Positions 10,201-17,093 of a stretch of 64,000 nucleotides of DNA are shown one piece after another. The notes under the pieces were generated by a model, which was given only the letters and a program-made list of their open reading frames with translations, was not told the DNA's origin and ran no database searches. The position numbers were made by a program, and so were the translations under genes. How positions within the stretch are numbered: the first letter of the stretch is position 1; each line of letters starts with the position of its first letter. Source of the DNA: Rhynchopus sp. YZ270_cl-10 (lineage: Eukaryota > Euglenozoa > Diplonemea > Diplonemida > Diplonemidae); assembly GCA_964035575.1 (NCBI GenBank), contig OZ037879.1:248001-312000 (forward strand), given 5' to 3'.

Positions 10201-11056
10201 AGGCCAACGCGGAGACACCATTTAACAAAATCTTTTTCAATCCTGGAACCAACGACCCCTTTTCGCATTTACAACCATAGAGAGAGAGGGAGAAGAGGTG
10301 GGGAAGCGTTGATATGAGGTCCAACTCATGCACGCCTACGGTCTGCTTGTAGAAGCAGAGTGTTGTGAGGCTGGGGAAGAGCGAGGCGGCTATGAGGTTC
10401 TGGCAGAGCAGCCCACCACCATCACCACCACGGTTCCTCCTATAGCGCGCAACGTTATCATTATCATGCGGGGGGATGACGACATCTAGGTGCAGCAGAG
10501 AAGGGACTTCTTCATCTTCATCATCATCTTCTGAACAGAGTGCATCATCATCATCGTCTTCAGACCATGCATAGGTGAGGGTCGATGCCATGCGAGTCCT
10601 AGAGAGTCTCTGGGCCTCTGCCTTCAACGCTACGGCACGTTGCATGCGACGTACCACATTCCCTCTTGCCATGCGGACTAATGCTTCTAGACGTGACGCA
10701 ACCTGAACCGAATTGCTCATATCAATTAAAATGGTTCCGGTCAACCGCCGCTTTTTCTCAGAGGGCGTGACCTTCAACGTCTGAGGAAATATTGCCATAG
10801 ACGGCAGCTCCGTCACAATAAGCGTTGTATAATAAATCGGCGAATTCGAGGTATAAATCAGCTGCGCATCCGTGTCTATCCGCAGGACCTTCACCTCAAC
10901 ACACTTCGGAGCAAGCAGGGTCGGATCTGGTGAATCTATCCTGTCAACAATCTGAACCACACGGTGACCACGCTGTATGAGCCCCTGAAGGACGCGAAGC
11001 ACGGCAGTCGCAGCAGGACCACCCCCGAGGATCACGATGCCCTCCGTCTTCATCAT
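7244..11056 (-). CDS. Split nucleotide-binding oxidoreductase with a large leucine-rich-repeat insertion
   Basis: A 1,270-residue protein. The ATG at 11056 is the first real ATG. Residues 5-40 form a Rossmann beta-alpha-beta motif (GIVILGGGPAATAVLRVL), the FAD- or NAD-binding start of pyridine-nucleotide-disulphide oxidoreductases. Around residues 1035-1090, NVVLVAGTHC and TDTEANLFILADCVHTRCG resemble the distant second FAD motif of that family (usually ...xxFAxGDxx...), followed by a helix with GLCAGLALLG. Between them are a DDDDD/EDDEDEE acidic linker (about 155-180) and leucine-rich repeats (about 220-520; LFSLSLYGC, LERLEMRSCGL, VRYLDLSHNPL, LRRLSLAHNPLQ). A long Lys/Gln/Glu-rich region follows the LRRs. 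The C-terminus is a KEKEKEK tract and a basic tail. Whether it is an active enzyme is uncertain, because the sugar- and NAD-binding middle is not recognisable. Flagellar CFAP61-type proteins also carry a degenerate oxidoreductase fold, but without LRRs. Confidence 0.75.
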   Translation of the reverse strand: MMKTEGIVILGGGPAATAVLRVLQGLIQRGHRVVQIVDRIDSPDPTLLAPKCVEVKVLRIDTDAQLIYTSNSPIYYTTLIVTELPSMAIFPQTLKVTPSEKKRRLTGTILIDMSNSVQVASRLEALVRMARGNVVRRMQRAVALKAEAQRLSRTRMASTLTYAWSEDDDDDALCSEDDDEDEEVPSLLHLDVVIPPHDNDNVARYRRNRGGDGGGLLCQNLIAASLFPSLTTLCFYKQTVGVHELDLISTLPHLFSLSLYGCKCEKGSLVPGLKKILLNGVSALALKELNLSEILLEQNNGSKDTRDEEYACAVLRTVAAGCHSLERLEMRSCGLTENTIPSFTIPRDLFVQQVAPSAGLLNEADLISLLGTEDDRHNLSRTRVRYLDLSHNPLRCSGVEHILKESGLFEVVEFIEVDKEKRGRGQMETLLLEDVECREVHFDDVVRDFAEAMRLPTQGQHFAESGRQKAAADRQRTAGRAVPAEISFASLRRLSLAHNPLQQVHLPFACLMHCTHLFMNSALLLPSVVSYIVRNVMCFAPILHHLDLSTYGTTSLLTEDCVHLANALHQHECLCKVYCSVHTRTWAKHYGILKKENDSLAVNYVTPEVRQSLLYHLESLRETKRRVFARSVEQQAQKTQKPQHQPAPRKSLQVLPGTLFEAKKQKQKPTEPDKGVSDVHMATTLLETYEALHRVHIVKSTLCGGEAFMMEGGANHGGEKGWLQDNIDAVELTFHDALKRLAKVEEEEAKSFPCTLPGGTTATAPPPTKQSTELQALWRFFDTTTKTNKTYSKFEAQYVKFPLGKGHHFAEHAATVQEAMKGLQPPRQNDFSKKGDIFEASHREEQQESSSGPTLEEWRAIIAGCETPYHLALAVAMQFGFRRAEGGSGDAKAVYEDVEVAVRVHTHDPQLAEHIITAQKRSRQQRRMAGAIDSINVASSGVQKQRARLRSMFSLNNTNEPRKDKEVNQRDIAAGHAALLNLLEATPDESDVIDIVSEGYQAEKKPRNVVLVAGTHCAQQVNIQHGGRILDEMHTEGAQGRLRSDVETDTEANLFILADCVHTRCGLGGANIHRHNTLHHTPVKTIQGLCAGLALLGLSQTHLLHAFRLLYPNWPAPPKPTLKCTTSEYLVAHKLPDVIEELLKAAATCPPLTVQKRGVSVALRGLLSPALRDEKEKEKEKPSDKPFEDKKPEKEDKVEGDVVVQEEGVEAVSVAREAQMAAVAAVAGGSQVRTFKTLRKRNIMSRTMLLRLLEVAGYKANEIPDGLRIV

Positions 11057-11349
11057 TTTTTTTTCGATTCTCACCTAACCTGGTGTAGCGTCAAAAAAAA
11101 AGCGCTCAAATATTTGAAAGTCTCGGTTCTTCGGAAGAGTATTCGTCCCTGAAGAGAGCAGATGTTGTATCCCCTTTGCGCTATGCAGCTATGCACCCCC
11201 CAAAGGGTATCTGTGGTTGCAAATCAAAACATAATGTTACGGTGGATATGAGGTTGCTCTGTTGTGAGGGAGGAGGGGAGGAGGGAGAGTGGTTTTACAG
11301 CACACATCGCTCTCGGTGCTATTGAAGTGCATGTGGAGGGAGTGCATAG

Positions 11350-11530
11350 GTGAAGAAGGTGGTCAACCAGCAGGGTTTGCGTACCTGGCACCTCTCCTCC
11401 GAAATCCTGCACCACGGACCCTCCCTGCAGGAAGGGCATTACACCACCAACGTTCGGCTTCCGTCCGGAAAGTGGGTGTGGTGCAATGACAGGAGTGTCA
11501 GTGAGGAAAGGGGTGAAGGTGAAGTGGTGA
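11350..11530 (+). pseudogene. Decayed C-terminal fragment of a ubiquitin-specific protease (C19/USP)
   Basis: The plus-strand frame reads LSSEILHHGPSLQEGHYTTN, then VRLPSGKWVWCNDRSVS. This matches the USP His box (usually AVIxHxGxxxxGHYTxxxR...WxxxnDxxV). The conserved His of GHYT and the Asp of NDRSV are visible. No Cys box, fingers or N-terminal part is found nearby, and the surrounding sequence to about 12160 is broken in all frames. It is on the strand opposite all intact genes. It may be a dead gene copy or cargo of a transposon, since some large DNA transposons carry ubiquitin proteases. Confidence 0.55.
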
Positions 11531-12490
11531 TTCTGCACTACGTGCGTGACAATTTGGTTCCCGTACGAGCCTCTCCGTGCGGTGGCCTCTATGACGAAAG
11601 AGTTTCCAAAGCCTGTGGTTGCGCGATCTGACGCGATCCAAGGAGGTGCGAGACCTGTTCAGGGAGGAAGCAGCGGATGCGATGGAGTGCGTCACGTGAT
11701 TGGAAGGAGTTCCTTAACGTCAAAAGGGAAAAGCAGAAGCTTCAAGAGCATCCAAAATCGGAAACTGGAAAAAAAAAGCTCTTTTGCTGGAAGAACTCAG
11801 CTCCGTCGATGAGGACGTATGGACTTCTCCGCAGATACGAAACCGCTGGTTTCAACCTTGCACCATCCATCCGAGTTCTGGCGGTTGAGACACCGGCCCG
11901 ACCAGGTGTACCATCAGATTTCTGAGAGTGCACCAGCATCAATTTTTACGTGGTGGCCAACACATCACGGGGCCCTCAGTACATACTCCATGCATCAATG
12001 CTTCTTGTGCAGCACGTCTCTGTTCCTGCTGTCCCAAGACTGTGGGGGCAAGAGTCCGAATTTCTTGGCCGCGCTGTGGGGGAAGTCCCACATCTACCTA
12101 AACACGATGAAGCGATTCGTGCCTGCTTTCTCTCCCCGAAGTCCATAAGGTACTGGTAGAGTTAAGAGGGTTTTCTGTGGATCGACAACGCCGTCATCTG
12201 CGGGGAGTCTAAGTCACAATGCGCCAATTTTTTTCACCGGTTTCTATCAAGATGCAGGAAGGCAGAGTGGAGTTGAAGGACGACATGGAGGATTCCCAAC
12301 AAGTTACCACCCTGGGTTTAGAGTTCGACCTCAAAATCTTCAGCCCTCACAATTGCCTGCCAGTGAACTGGGCGGGCAATTGTGCAGGGCTTCTGATGGT
12401 TGCCACATGAGGAATTATAATATGAAAGTCAGGAGGGCAAAGAGAGGGGTTCATTATGTTGCACACGGAAGGGAAAAAAACAAAAGAACA

Positions 12491-12534
12491 GTTTGCAGGA
12501 TGAACCTAAGCCTCTCGTGCTTTAGTCACCTTCA
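12491..12534 (-). repeat. Dispersed hairpin motif A, copy 4
   Basis: Plus strand GTTTGCAGGATGAACC, then TAAGCCTCTCGTGCTTTAGT, then CACCTTC. The core and loop are identical to the consensus, with one extra T in the right arm. Confidence 0.6.
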
Positions 12535-12670
12535 GGAAAAAAAATACACATTGTTTTATAGTAACAGAAACGTCACGCGAATTAAAAAGAAAGAAAAACC
12601 ACATTGTTTCGATATCCCCATCCCAGAACTGCAAAAAGGTGTCAGACCCCCTTTAAAAAAAGATGAAGAT

Positions 12671-12719
12671 TAAAGCTTGTGAAGATGATCCGAAGCCTTG
12701 CTTCTGCTTGGCCACCTTG
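12671..12719 (-). repeat. Dispersed hairpin motif A, copy 5 (diverged)
   Basis: Plus strand TAAAGCTTGTGAAGATGATC, then CGAAGCCTTGCTTCTGCTTG, then GCCACCTTG. The spacing and flanks match the family although the loop has changed. Confidence 0.5.
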
Positions 12720-13053
12720 AAACAAACAGGGGCTTTTGTGCCATTTGTCAGGGGAGACGGGGAGGGGAGATGAATGTGTATAAAACTAAATAAAACTTTG
12801 CAAGATTGCAAATGCATCACGTGCACACACAACTCCCAATAAAACACCAGAGCAGGCAACGGGGTGGACACAGAAGGCCCACTAGGGTGATGCAACTACC
12901 TTTATCCCCCCACATCCCTCTGGTACAAACAGAACACACACACTTTTTTGGGCTTTGCACACAACAGCTTCCGTATCTTTTTATATTTTTTGTTCATTTT
13001 GCATTCTCTCTGATCACCTCATTTGTAACCGTTTCCTGCAGTGTTCCCAAACC

Positions 13054-14136
13054 CTACTGGGAAAGGGGGATCTGGAAGGCTCCGGTGGGGTAGGAGGAGG
13101 CAGAGAGGATGGCACACTGTCCGCAGTACTTGATCGGGTCGTCCTGGCCCTTGCATGCGACGCCGTCCTGGGGCTTGTTGTCCATGCCACAGGGCTCTGT
13201 GGTGTGGCGTGCGATACGGATGTAGCCAGACTCTCCCCACGTTGCACCCCAGGAGTTGCGTACGATCCAGTAGTCCGCGGCGTAGCCGACCAGCACGACT
13301 GCGTGGTCCACCTCGTACCCGCAGGAGCCGCTGTACACACCAGTCTCGTATGCGTGCCAGTCTGCCGCCGCCACGCTGATGGCAATAGGTCCCACAGTCG
13401 CGACCGCGTGCAGCAGAGCATCCGCGTCGTTGTTCGCAATCTCAACGTGCCCGGTGATCCCCGCCACTGGGAGGATCTTCGTCTTGTCGCAGGTCCCGGT
13501 CTTGTGGGTGTAGGGGTAATGTGTCTCGTTCGAGAGGCCAGTGCCAATCGTGTAGTTGAACCCAACAGGCTGGGTCGATCCGGCGCATCCACCAGTGCCT
13601 CCGCATTGGAGTGGGTTGGGTGCGCAGGAGACAAGCTGCTGCTCGGAGAGGCTGAAGAGGAAGCCTGTGTGGATGGCGACTGCAGACTCGACGGCGGCGG
13701 CGGTGCTGAAGGCCCAGCAGCTGCCGCAGGCACCCTGGTTCTTCACAGGGTTCACGATGTTGGGGATCGCACGCCAGTCGACGGCGACCGGGATGGACAC
13801 GTTGGTGGGGACAACGTGGGTGCCGACAACGTGCTGTGCGCGCTGTCCGCTGTGCCCCGTGCGCTTCTGCAACACCTCCTTCGGCTCCCAGTCCGAGAAC
13901 TCGTTGACGCCCATCTTCCACGAGTGCTCCTCTCCGTTGTGCTTCAAGATCGCAGCCAGGTTGCGCTCAAACACACCCTGCCTCAGGGCGTACTCAGCGT
14001 CGGTCGCGTACGTCTTCTCGAAGTCACGCACATAGCGTGCAAACTCGTAGGAAGGGTTCGCCTGGAGGTCTGTCCACTTCGGTGCAGCACCTTGGCAGAG
14101 CGGCACCAGCGCGCAGAGGAGAAGGGCTCTGTGCAT
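13054..14136 (-). CDS. Papain-family (C1A, cathepsin-like) cysteine protease
   Basis: A 360-residue preproprotease. I chose the ATG at 14136 (MHRALLLCALVPLCQGA) because it begins a clean signal peptide; an upstream ATG at 14175 would place Ser/Lys residues ahead of it. The acceptor-like CCTCACAG lies about 17 bases before this ATG. Residues 18-110 form an I29-type propeptide (YEFARYVRDFEKTYATDAEY ... NEFSDW). The mature enzyme begins near VAVDWRAIPNIVNPVKNQGAC. Catalytic residues are present: oxyanion Gln134, Cys140 in GSCWAF, His278 in VDHAVVLVGY and Asn294 in NSWG. It is probably a lysosomal or secreted endopeptidase. A C-terminal extension of about 50 residues with several Cys (about residues 315-350) is unlike the short end of cathepsin L. 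No TM segment or granulin domain is seen. Confidence 0.93.
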   Translation of the reverse strand: MHRALLLCALVPLCQGAAPKWTDLQANPSYEFARYVRDFEKTYATDAEYALRQGVFERNLAAILKHNGEEHSWKMGVNEFSDWEPKEVLQKRTGHSGQRAQHVVGTHVVPTNVSIPVAVDWRAIPNIVNPVKNQGACGSCWAFSTAAAVESAVAIHTGFLFSLSEQQLVSCAPNPLQCGGTGGCAGSTQPVGFNYTIGTGLSNETHYPYTHKTGTCDKTKILPVAGITGHVEIANNDADALLHAVATVGPIAISVAAADWHAYETGVYSGSCGYEVDHAVVLVGYAADYWIVRNSWGATWGESGYIRIARHTTEPCGMDNKPQDGVACKGQDDPIKYCGQCAILSASSYPTGAFQIPLSQ

Positions 14137-14468
14137 TGTCTTTTCTTTTCTCTGTGAGGTTGGTGGTGAGGGCATAGCAGAAAAAAGAGCTTTGCTTCTA
14201 CGTTTCGTTGTCAGAGTGTACTAAGGGATAGTGGGTTAGACCCTGTCAGTGGGAAAATGTGCAAAAAAACATAAAAGGTGCCCCACATGGGGGTTTGGGG
14301 TCTCCCCTGAAGAAGGACCCGAGAAGGACCTTTTTTGCACCTATTTTGTGGGGAAATCACACCAACGAAAAAAATATACACGACTCCGGCCCCTCGTAGT
14401 CACCCCAACGGGACTGCAATAGTGTTTCTGGCACCTACTAAATGGCACACAGTTCACAGATGCTAGCG
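14137..14468. other. Intergenic region, nothing seen
   Basis: About 330 bases between the protease and LRR genes. It contains the protease 5' untranslated part and a direct repeat of GAAGGACC near 14310-14330. No gene, motif or repeat element is recognised. Confidence 0.5.
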
Positions 14469-15884
14469 TCATTGGCAGTGTCTCAGTCGCTTGTGGGTTT
14501 CCTCTGTATCCTCGGGAACTCCGTCTCTGCTGCGTTTCAGGCGGGTGTCCACTATCAGGTCTGTCAGCTTGCTCTCCATCACAGCGCTGCACACCGCATC
14601 GTTGGTGGAGATGCGGATGCTCCTCAACGATGTGCTGAATTGAAGAAAGTCCGCACCTACCCACTGAACGCTGGTGAGTGGCGACAGGTCCAGTTCTCTG
14701 ACCCCGCAGTTGGAAAGAAAGTTGCTCCCAATACGCTCAACCCTGCTGAGTGGCGTAAGGTCCAGTGATGTGAGCATTTCACAGTCAGAAAGAAAGTCGT
14801 GGGAAATGCTAGTAACAGCGCTGAGTGGCGTCAGGTCTAACGACTTTAGATTTGTACAGTTCGAAAGAAAGTAGTCAGAAATATGCGTTTCCCTGCTGAA
14901 TGGTGCCAAGTCCACTTCTTTTAATGAGCTGCATCCAGAAAGAAAGCTGTGGCCAGTGCTCGTGACCTTGCTGAGTGGTGTCAGGTCTACGGTTTTCAAC
15001 TTCTCGCAGAAAAATAAAAAGCTCCCGCCAATCCTGGTAACCCTGCTGAGTGGTGCCAGGTCTACCCTTGTCACGCTTCTGCAGCAGCGGAGAAAGTTGT
15101 CACCAATCTGCGTGAGACTGCAGAACGGTGCCAGGTCTGCTTCTGTTAATGCGATGCAGTTCGAAAGAAAGCTGTCACCAAGATGCGTAACCCTGCTAAG
15201 CGGTGACATTTCCAGAGTCGTTAGGCGCTTGCATTCAGAAAGAAAGCTGCTCCCTACATGCGTAACACTGCTGAGCGACGAAAGGTCAAGCGAGGTTAAG
15301 TTTCCACAGTCGCAAAGAAAACCGTTATCAATGTGCGTCACCCTGCTGAGTGGTGATACATCTAGTTTCGTTAAGCCTGTACACCCGGAAAAAAAATTTG
15401 TGCCGATATGCTCCACATTACGCAACCCAGAGATGTCGACATATGTCAGTGCAGAGCATTTGTAAAGGAATGTATTCCCTATGTGCGTCACACCTGACGC
15501 ACCACTGAAATCAAGTGTCCTCAACGATTTTTTTGACAAGAACGCTGTGGGAGTAGCGTTCGCGACCTGCGCTTGCAGAAGCAAATAAGCCACCTTTGGA
15601 TCCCTCACCTCCTTCAACCTTTTTGCAGTAATGTCGTTCTCACCCAAAGCGCGAAGCATGGCGATAGCTTCAAAAACCTCGGACTTCGTCAGCACAACCA
15701 CATCCCCAGCACTCAGCTCTTTCACATCCTCGCCCTCGGTCTTCCCTCCAAAGCCCATATAAAAGCTCTCTTCGCACAACCCTGCCGCAGACGCCACCTT
15801 CTTCCGGAAGGTCTCCGTTGTGTCATCCACATCCACCTCGATCATGTACTCCGCTTCATCGTAGCCTTTGACCAGGACCTCCAT
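14469..15884 (-). CDS. BspA-like leucine-rich repeat protein with ubiquitin-like N-terminus
   Basis: A 471-residue protein. The ATG at 15884 follows a good acceptor (CATCTACCAACAG) by 16 bases. Residues 1-70 (MEVLVKGYDEAEYMIEVD ...) resemble a beta-grasp/ubiquitin-like module, comparable to the N-terminus of the WD40 gene. Residues 118-440 hold about 13-14 repeats of 24 residues with the pattern LTxLDLSPLSxVTHIGxxFL-SxC, the BspA/Treponema-type LRR used by many protists. The repeats are diverged from one another, which suggests an old array under selection. The C-terminus is basic (KRLRHCQ). No signal peptide or membrane anchor is present, so it is probably intracellular. Partner unknown. Confidence 0.85.
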   Translation of the reverse strand: MEVLVKGYDEAEYMIEVDVDDTTETFRKKVASAAGLCEESFYMGFGGKTEGEDVKELSAGDVVVLTKSEVFEAIAMLRALGENDITAKRLKEVRDPKVAYLLLQAQVANATPTAFLSKKSLRTLDFSGASGVTHIGNTFLYKCSALTYVDISGLRNVEHIGTNFFSGCTGLTKLDVSPLSRVTHIDNGFLCDCGNLTSLDLSSLSSVTHVGSSFLSECKRLTTLEMSPLSRVTHLGDSFLSNCIALTEADLAPFCSLTQIGDNFLRCCRSVTRVDLAPLSRVTRIGGSFLFFCEKLKTVDLTPLSKVTSTGHSFLSGCSSLKEVDLAPFSRETHISDYFLSNCTNLKSLDLTPLSAVTSISHDFLSDCEMLTSLDLTPLSRVERIGSNFLSNCGVRELDLSPLTSVQWVGADFLQFSTSLRSIRISTNDAVCSAVMESKLTDLIVDTRLKRSRDGVPEDTEETHKRLRHCQ

Positions 15885-16020
15885 TGTGTGCTATCAGTCT
15901 GTTGGTAGATGGGTATGGGAATCACCACTCAGAGATATAACCTCGACAAAATGGGGGGACGCCAGAGGACAGAGGGCGAACTCCTGATGGGAAGGTGGCC
16001 TTTTGTCATCATACAAAGAA

Positions 16021-16061
16021 AAGTTTCTAAGATGATGAAGCCCCTCGTGCTTAGTCACCTT
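16021..16061 (-). repeat. Dispersed hairpin motif A, copy 6
   Basis: Plus strand AAGTTTCTAAGATGATG, then AAGCCCCTCGTGCTTAGT, then CACCTT. A 4-5 bp stem remains (AAGC/GCTT). Confidence 0.6.
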
Positions 16062-16165
16062 GCAAATGAGGGTTGAAAGAAAGTGAGGAGGAGGGGGTTT
16101 GCTGTTCTGTCTATTTTGGAGAGAGTGAAATATTAAAGAAAAATGAGGGGGGGTAAAAAAAAGTA

Positions 16166-16204
16166 GAGTTGAAATACAAAAGCCCTCTCGTGACAGTGTA
16201 CCTT
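16166..16204 (-). repeat. Dispersed motif B, copy 2
   Basis: Plus strand GAGTTGAAATACAAAAGCC, then CTCTCGTGACAGTGTACC. It shares the AGCC-CTCTCGTG core with motif A and lies about 105 bases from copy 6 of A. Confidence 0.55.
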
Positions 16205-16235
16205 GGTACAATGATCGGCTGTACCGGGGGTGGTA

Positions 16236-16312
16236 AAAAAAGCAAGATGATGATATGTGCCCCTCGCGTGTGCATTTAAGAAAGAGAAAGTTGGAGATAC
16301 AAACGCCTCATC
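16236..16312 (-). repeat. Diverged motif A-B pair
   Basis: AAGATGATGATATGTGCCCC, then TCGCGTGTGCATTTAAG, then TTGGAGATACAAACGCCTC. The order and spacing are those of the pair at 4481-4571, but the stem is disrupted. Confidence 0.4.
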
Positions 16313-16316
16313 GTTT

Positions 16317-16567
16317 TAATATTCGCTACCAACCAAGATCTGCACATCACCCACGCTCCAGATTTATCGGGCGGACGCAGGACACTGGTTCTCTGCGGGG
16401 TTATCGAACCCCCAGAGAGCACTTCTTTTGATCATGACGCTACCACGAGGGAGGTATGCAGGTAGGTACATTACATAAGCATGTGCCCCCTCTACTCTGG
16501 CCTTCAATGTGTTATCATTTAATATTCGCTACCAACCAAGATCTGCAACATCACCCCACGCTCCAGA
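16317..16567. repeat. 48-base direct repeat, two copies 202 bases apart
   Basis: TTAATATTCGCTACCAACCA, then AGATCTGCA-CATCACCC-AC, then GCTCCAGA occurs at 16317-16365 and again at 16519-16567 with only two single-base indels. The sequence between the copies includes the hairpin at 16391-16424. The copies could be the ends of a small insertion or a partial duplication. Confidence 0.75.
16391..16424. other. Strong G/C hairpin
   Basis: TTCTCTGCGGGGTT, then ATCG, then AACCCCCAGAGAGC. The 12-bp stem has one bulge and a 4-base loop. On the minus strand it contains GGGTTCGAT, which recalls a tRNA T-arm, but no complete cloverleaf can be drawn around it. Confidence 0.5.
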
Positions 16568-17093
16568 GAGGCCTCACGCCAACTCCATCCATGGGCAGGA
16601 TATCTATCACGTAAAGAAGTCAAAAAAATCCAAGAAAAAGTTTTTTGTTCAAATTCGTTTTCTGTAAAGAATGAATTTTAGAATATTATTTTCCCATATG
16701 TTTATCTTTTCCCCATCGCGTATTCGAAGACAAAAAACATTGTGAAGATACACCAAACCTCACCGTCAAAATAAAAACCCCCTTTCGTCTTTTGTTTAGT
16801 TGAGACGCTACCCATGTCATGCGGTACGCATGGGTAGCCCCCCCTTACATGGCGTTACTTAGCGTTATTAGGTTTTGTAGCGTATGGCAGAAGAAATGTC
16901 CATCAAAAGATGGGGTTTTCTGCCACGTCACTGAAAAAAAGGTTAGAACACATTTATTAATTTTCTTTTGTTTTCCAGTGTGTATTAGAAAAAAGCTTCC
17001 ACAGTCTGCACTGTAAAAATGTAAATCTGATGTACCGACAAAATATCGCCCTTTTTTTTTCTACTATAGTTGTAGGGGTTCTACTCTTCACCC

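Larger units (their letters stand above)
11057..13053. other. Long intergenic region with a decayed peptidase fragment and two motif-A copies
   Basis: About 2 kb between the split oxidoreductase gene and the cysteine protease gene. It contains the opposite-strand ubiquitin-protease remnant (about 11350-11530) and protein-like but interrupted sequence up to about 12160. Two motif-A copies (12491-12534, 12671-12719) lie on the protease side. The rest is simple AT-rich sequence. Confidence 0.5.
15885..17093. other. Intergenic region rich in short repeats
   Basis: About 1.2 kb between the LRR gene start and the HECT ligase stop. It holds motif A at 16021-16061, motif B at 16166-16204, an A-B pair at 16236-16312, a 48-base direct repeat (16317-16365 and 16519-16567) and a strong hairpin at 16391-16424. 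No open frame looks coding. Confidence 0.6.

Noticed and set aside
12955-14157. 400-codon plus-strand frame opposite the cysteine protease
   Set aside because: The other strand encodes a protease with all catalytic residues; this frame is its shadow.
16391-16424. tRNA gene
   Set aside because: GGGTTCGAT resembles a T-arm, but no matching acceptor stem, anticodon arm or D-arm can be formed at the right distance.
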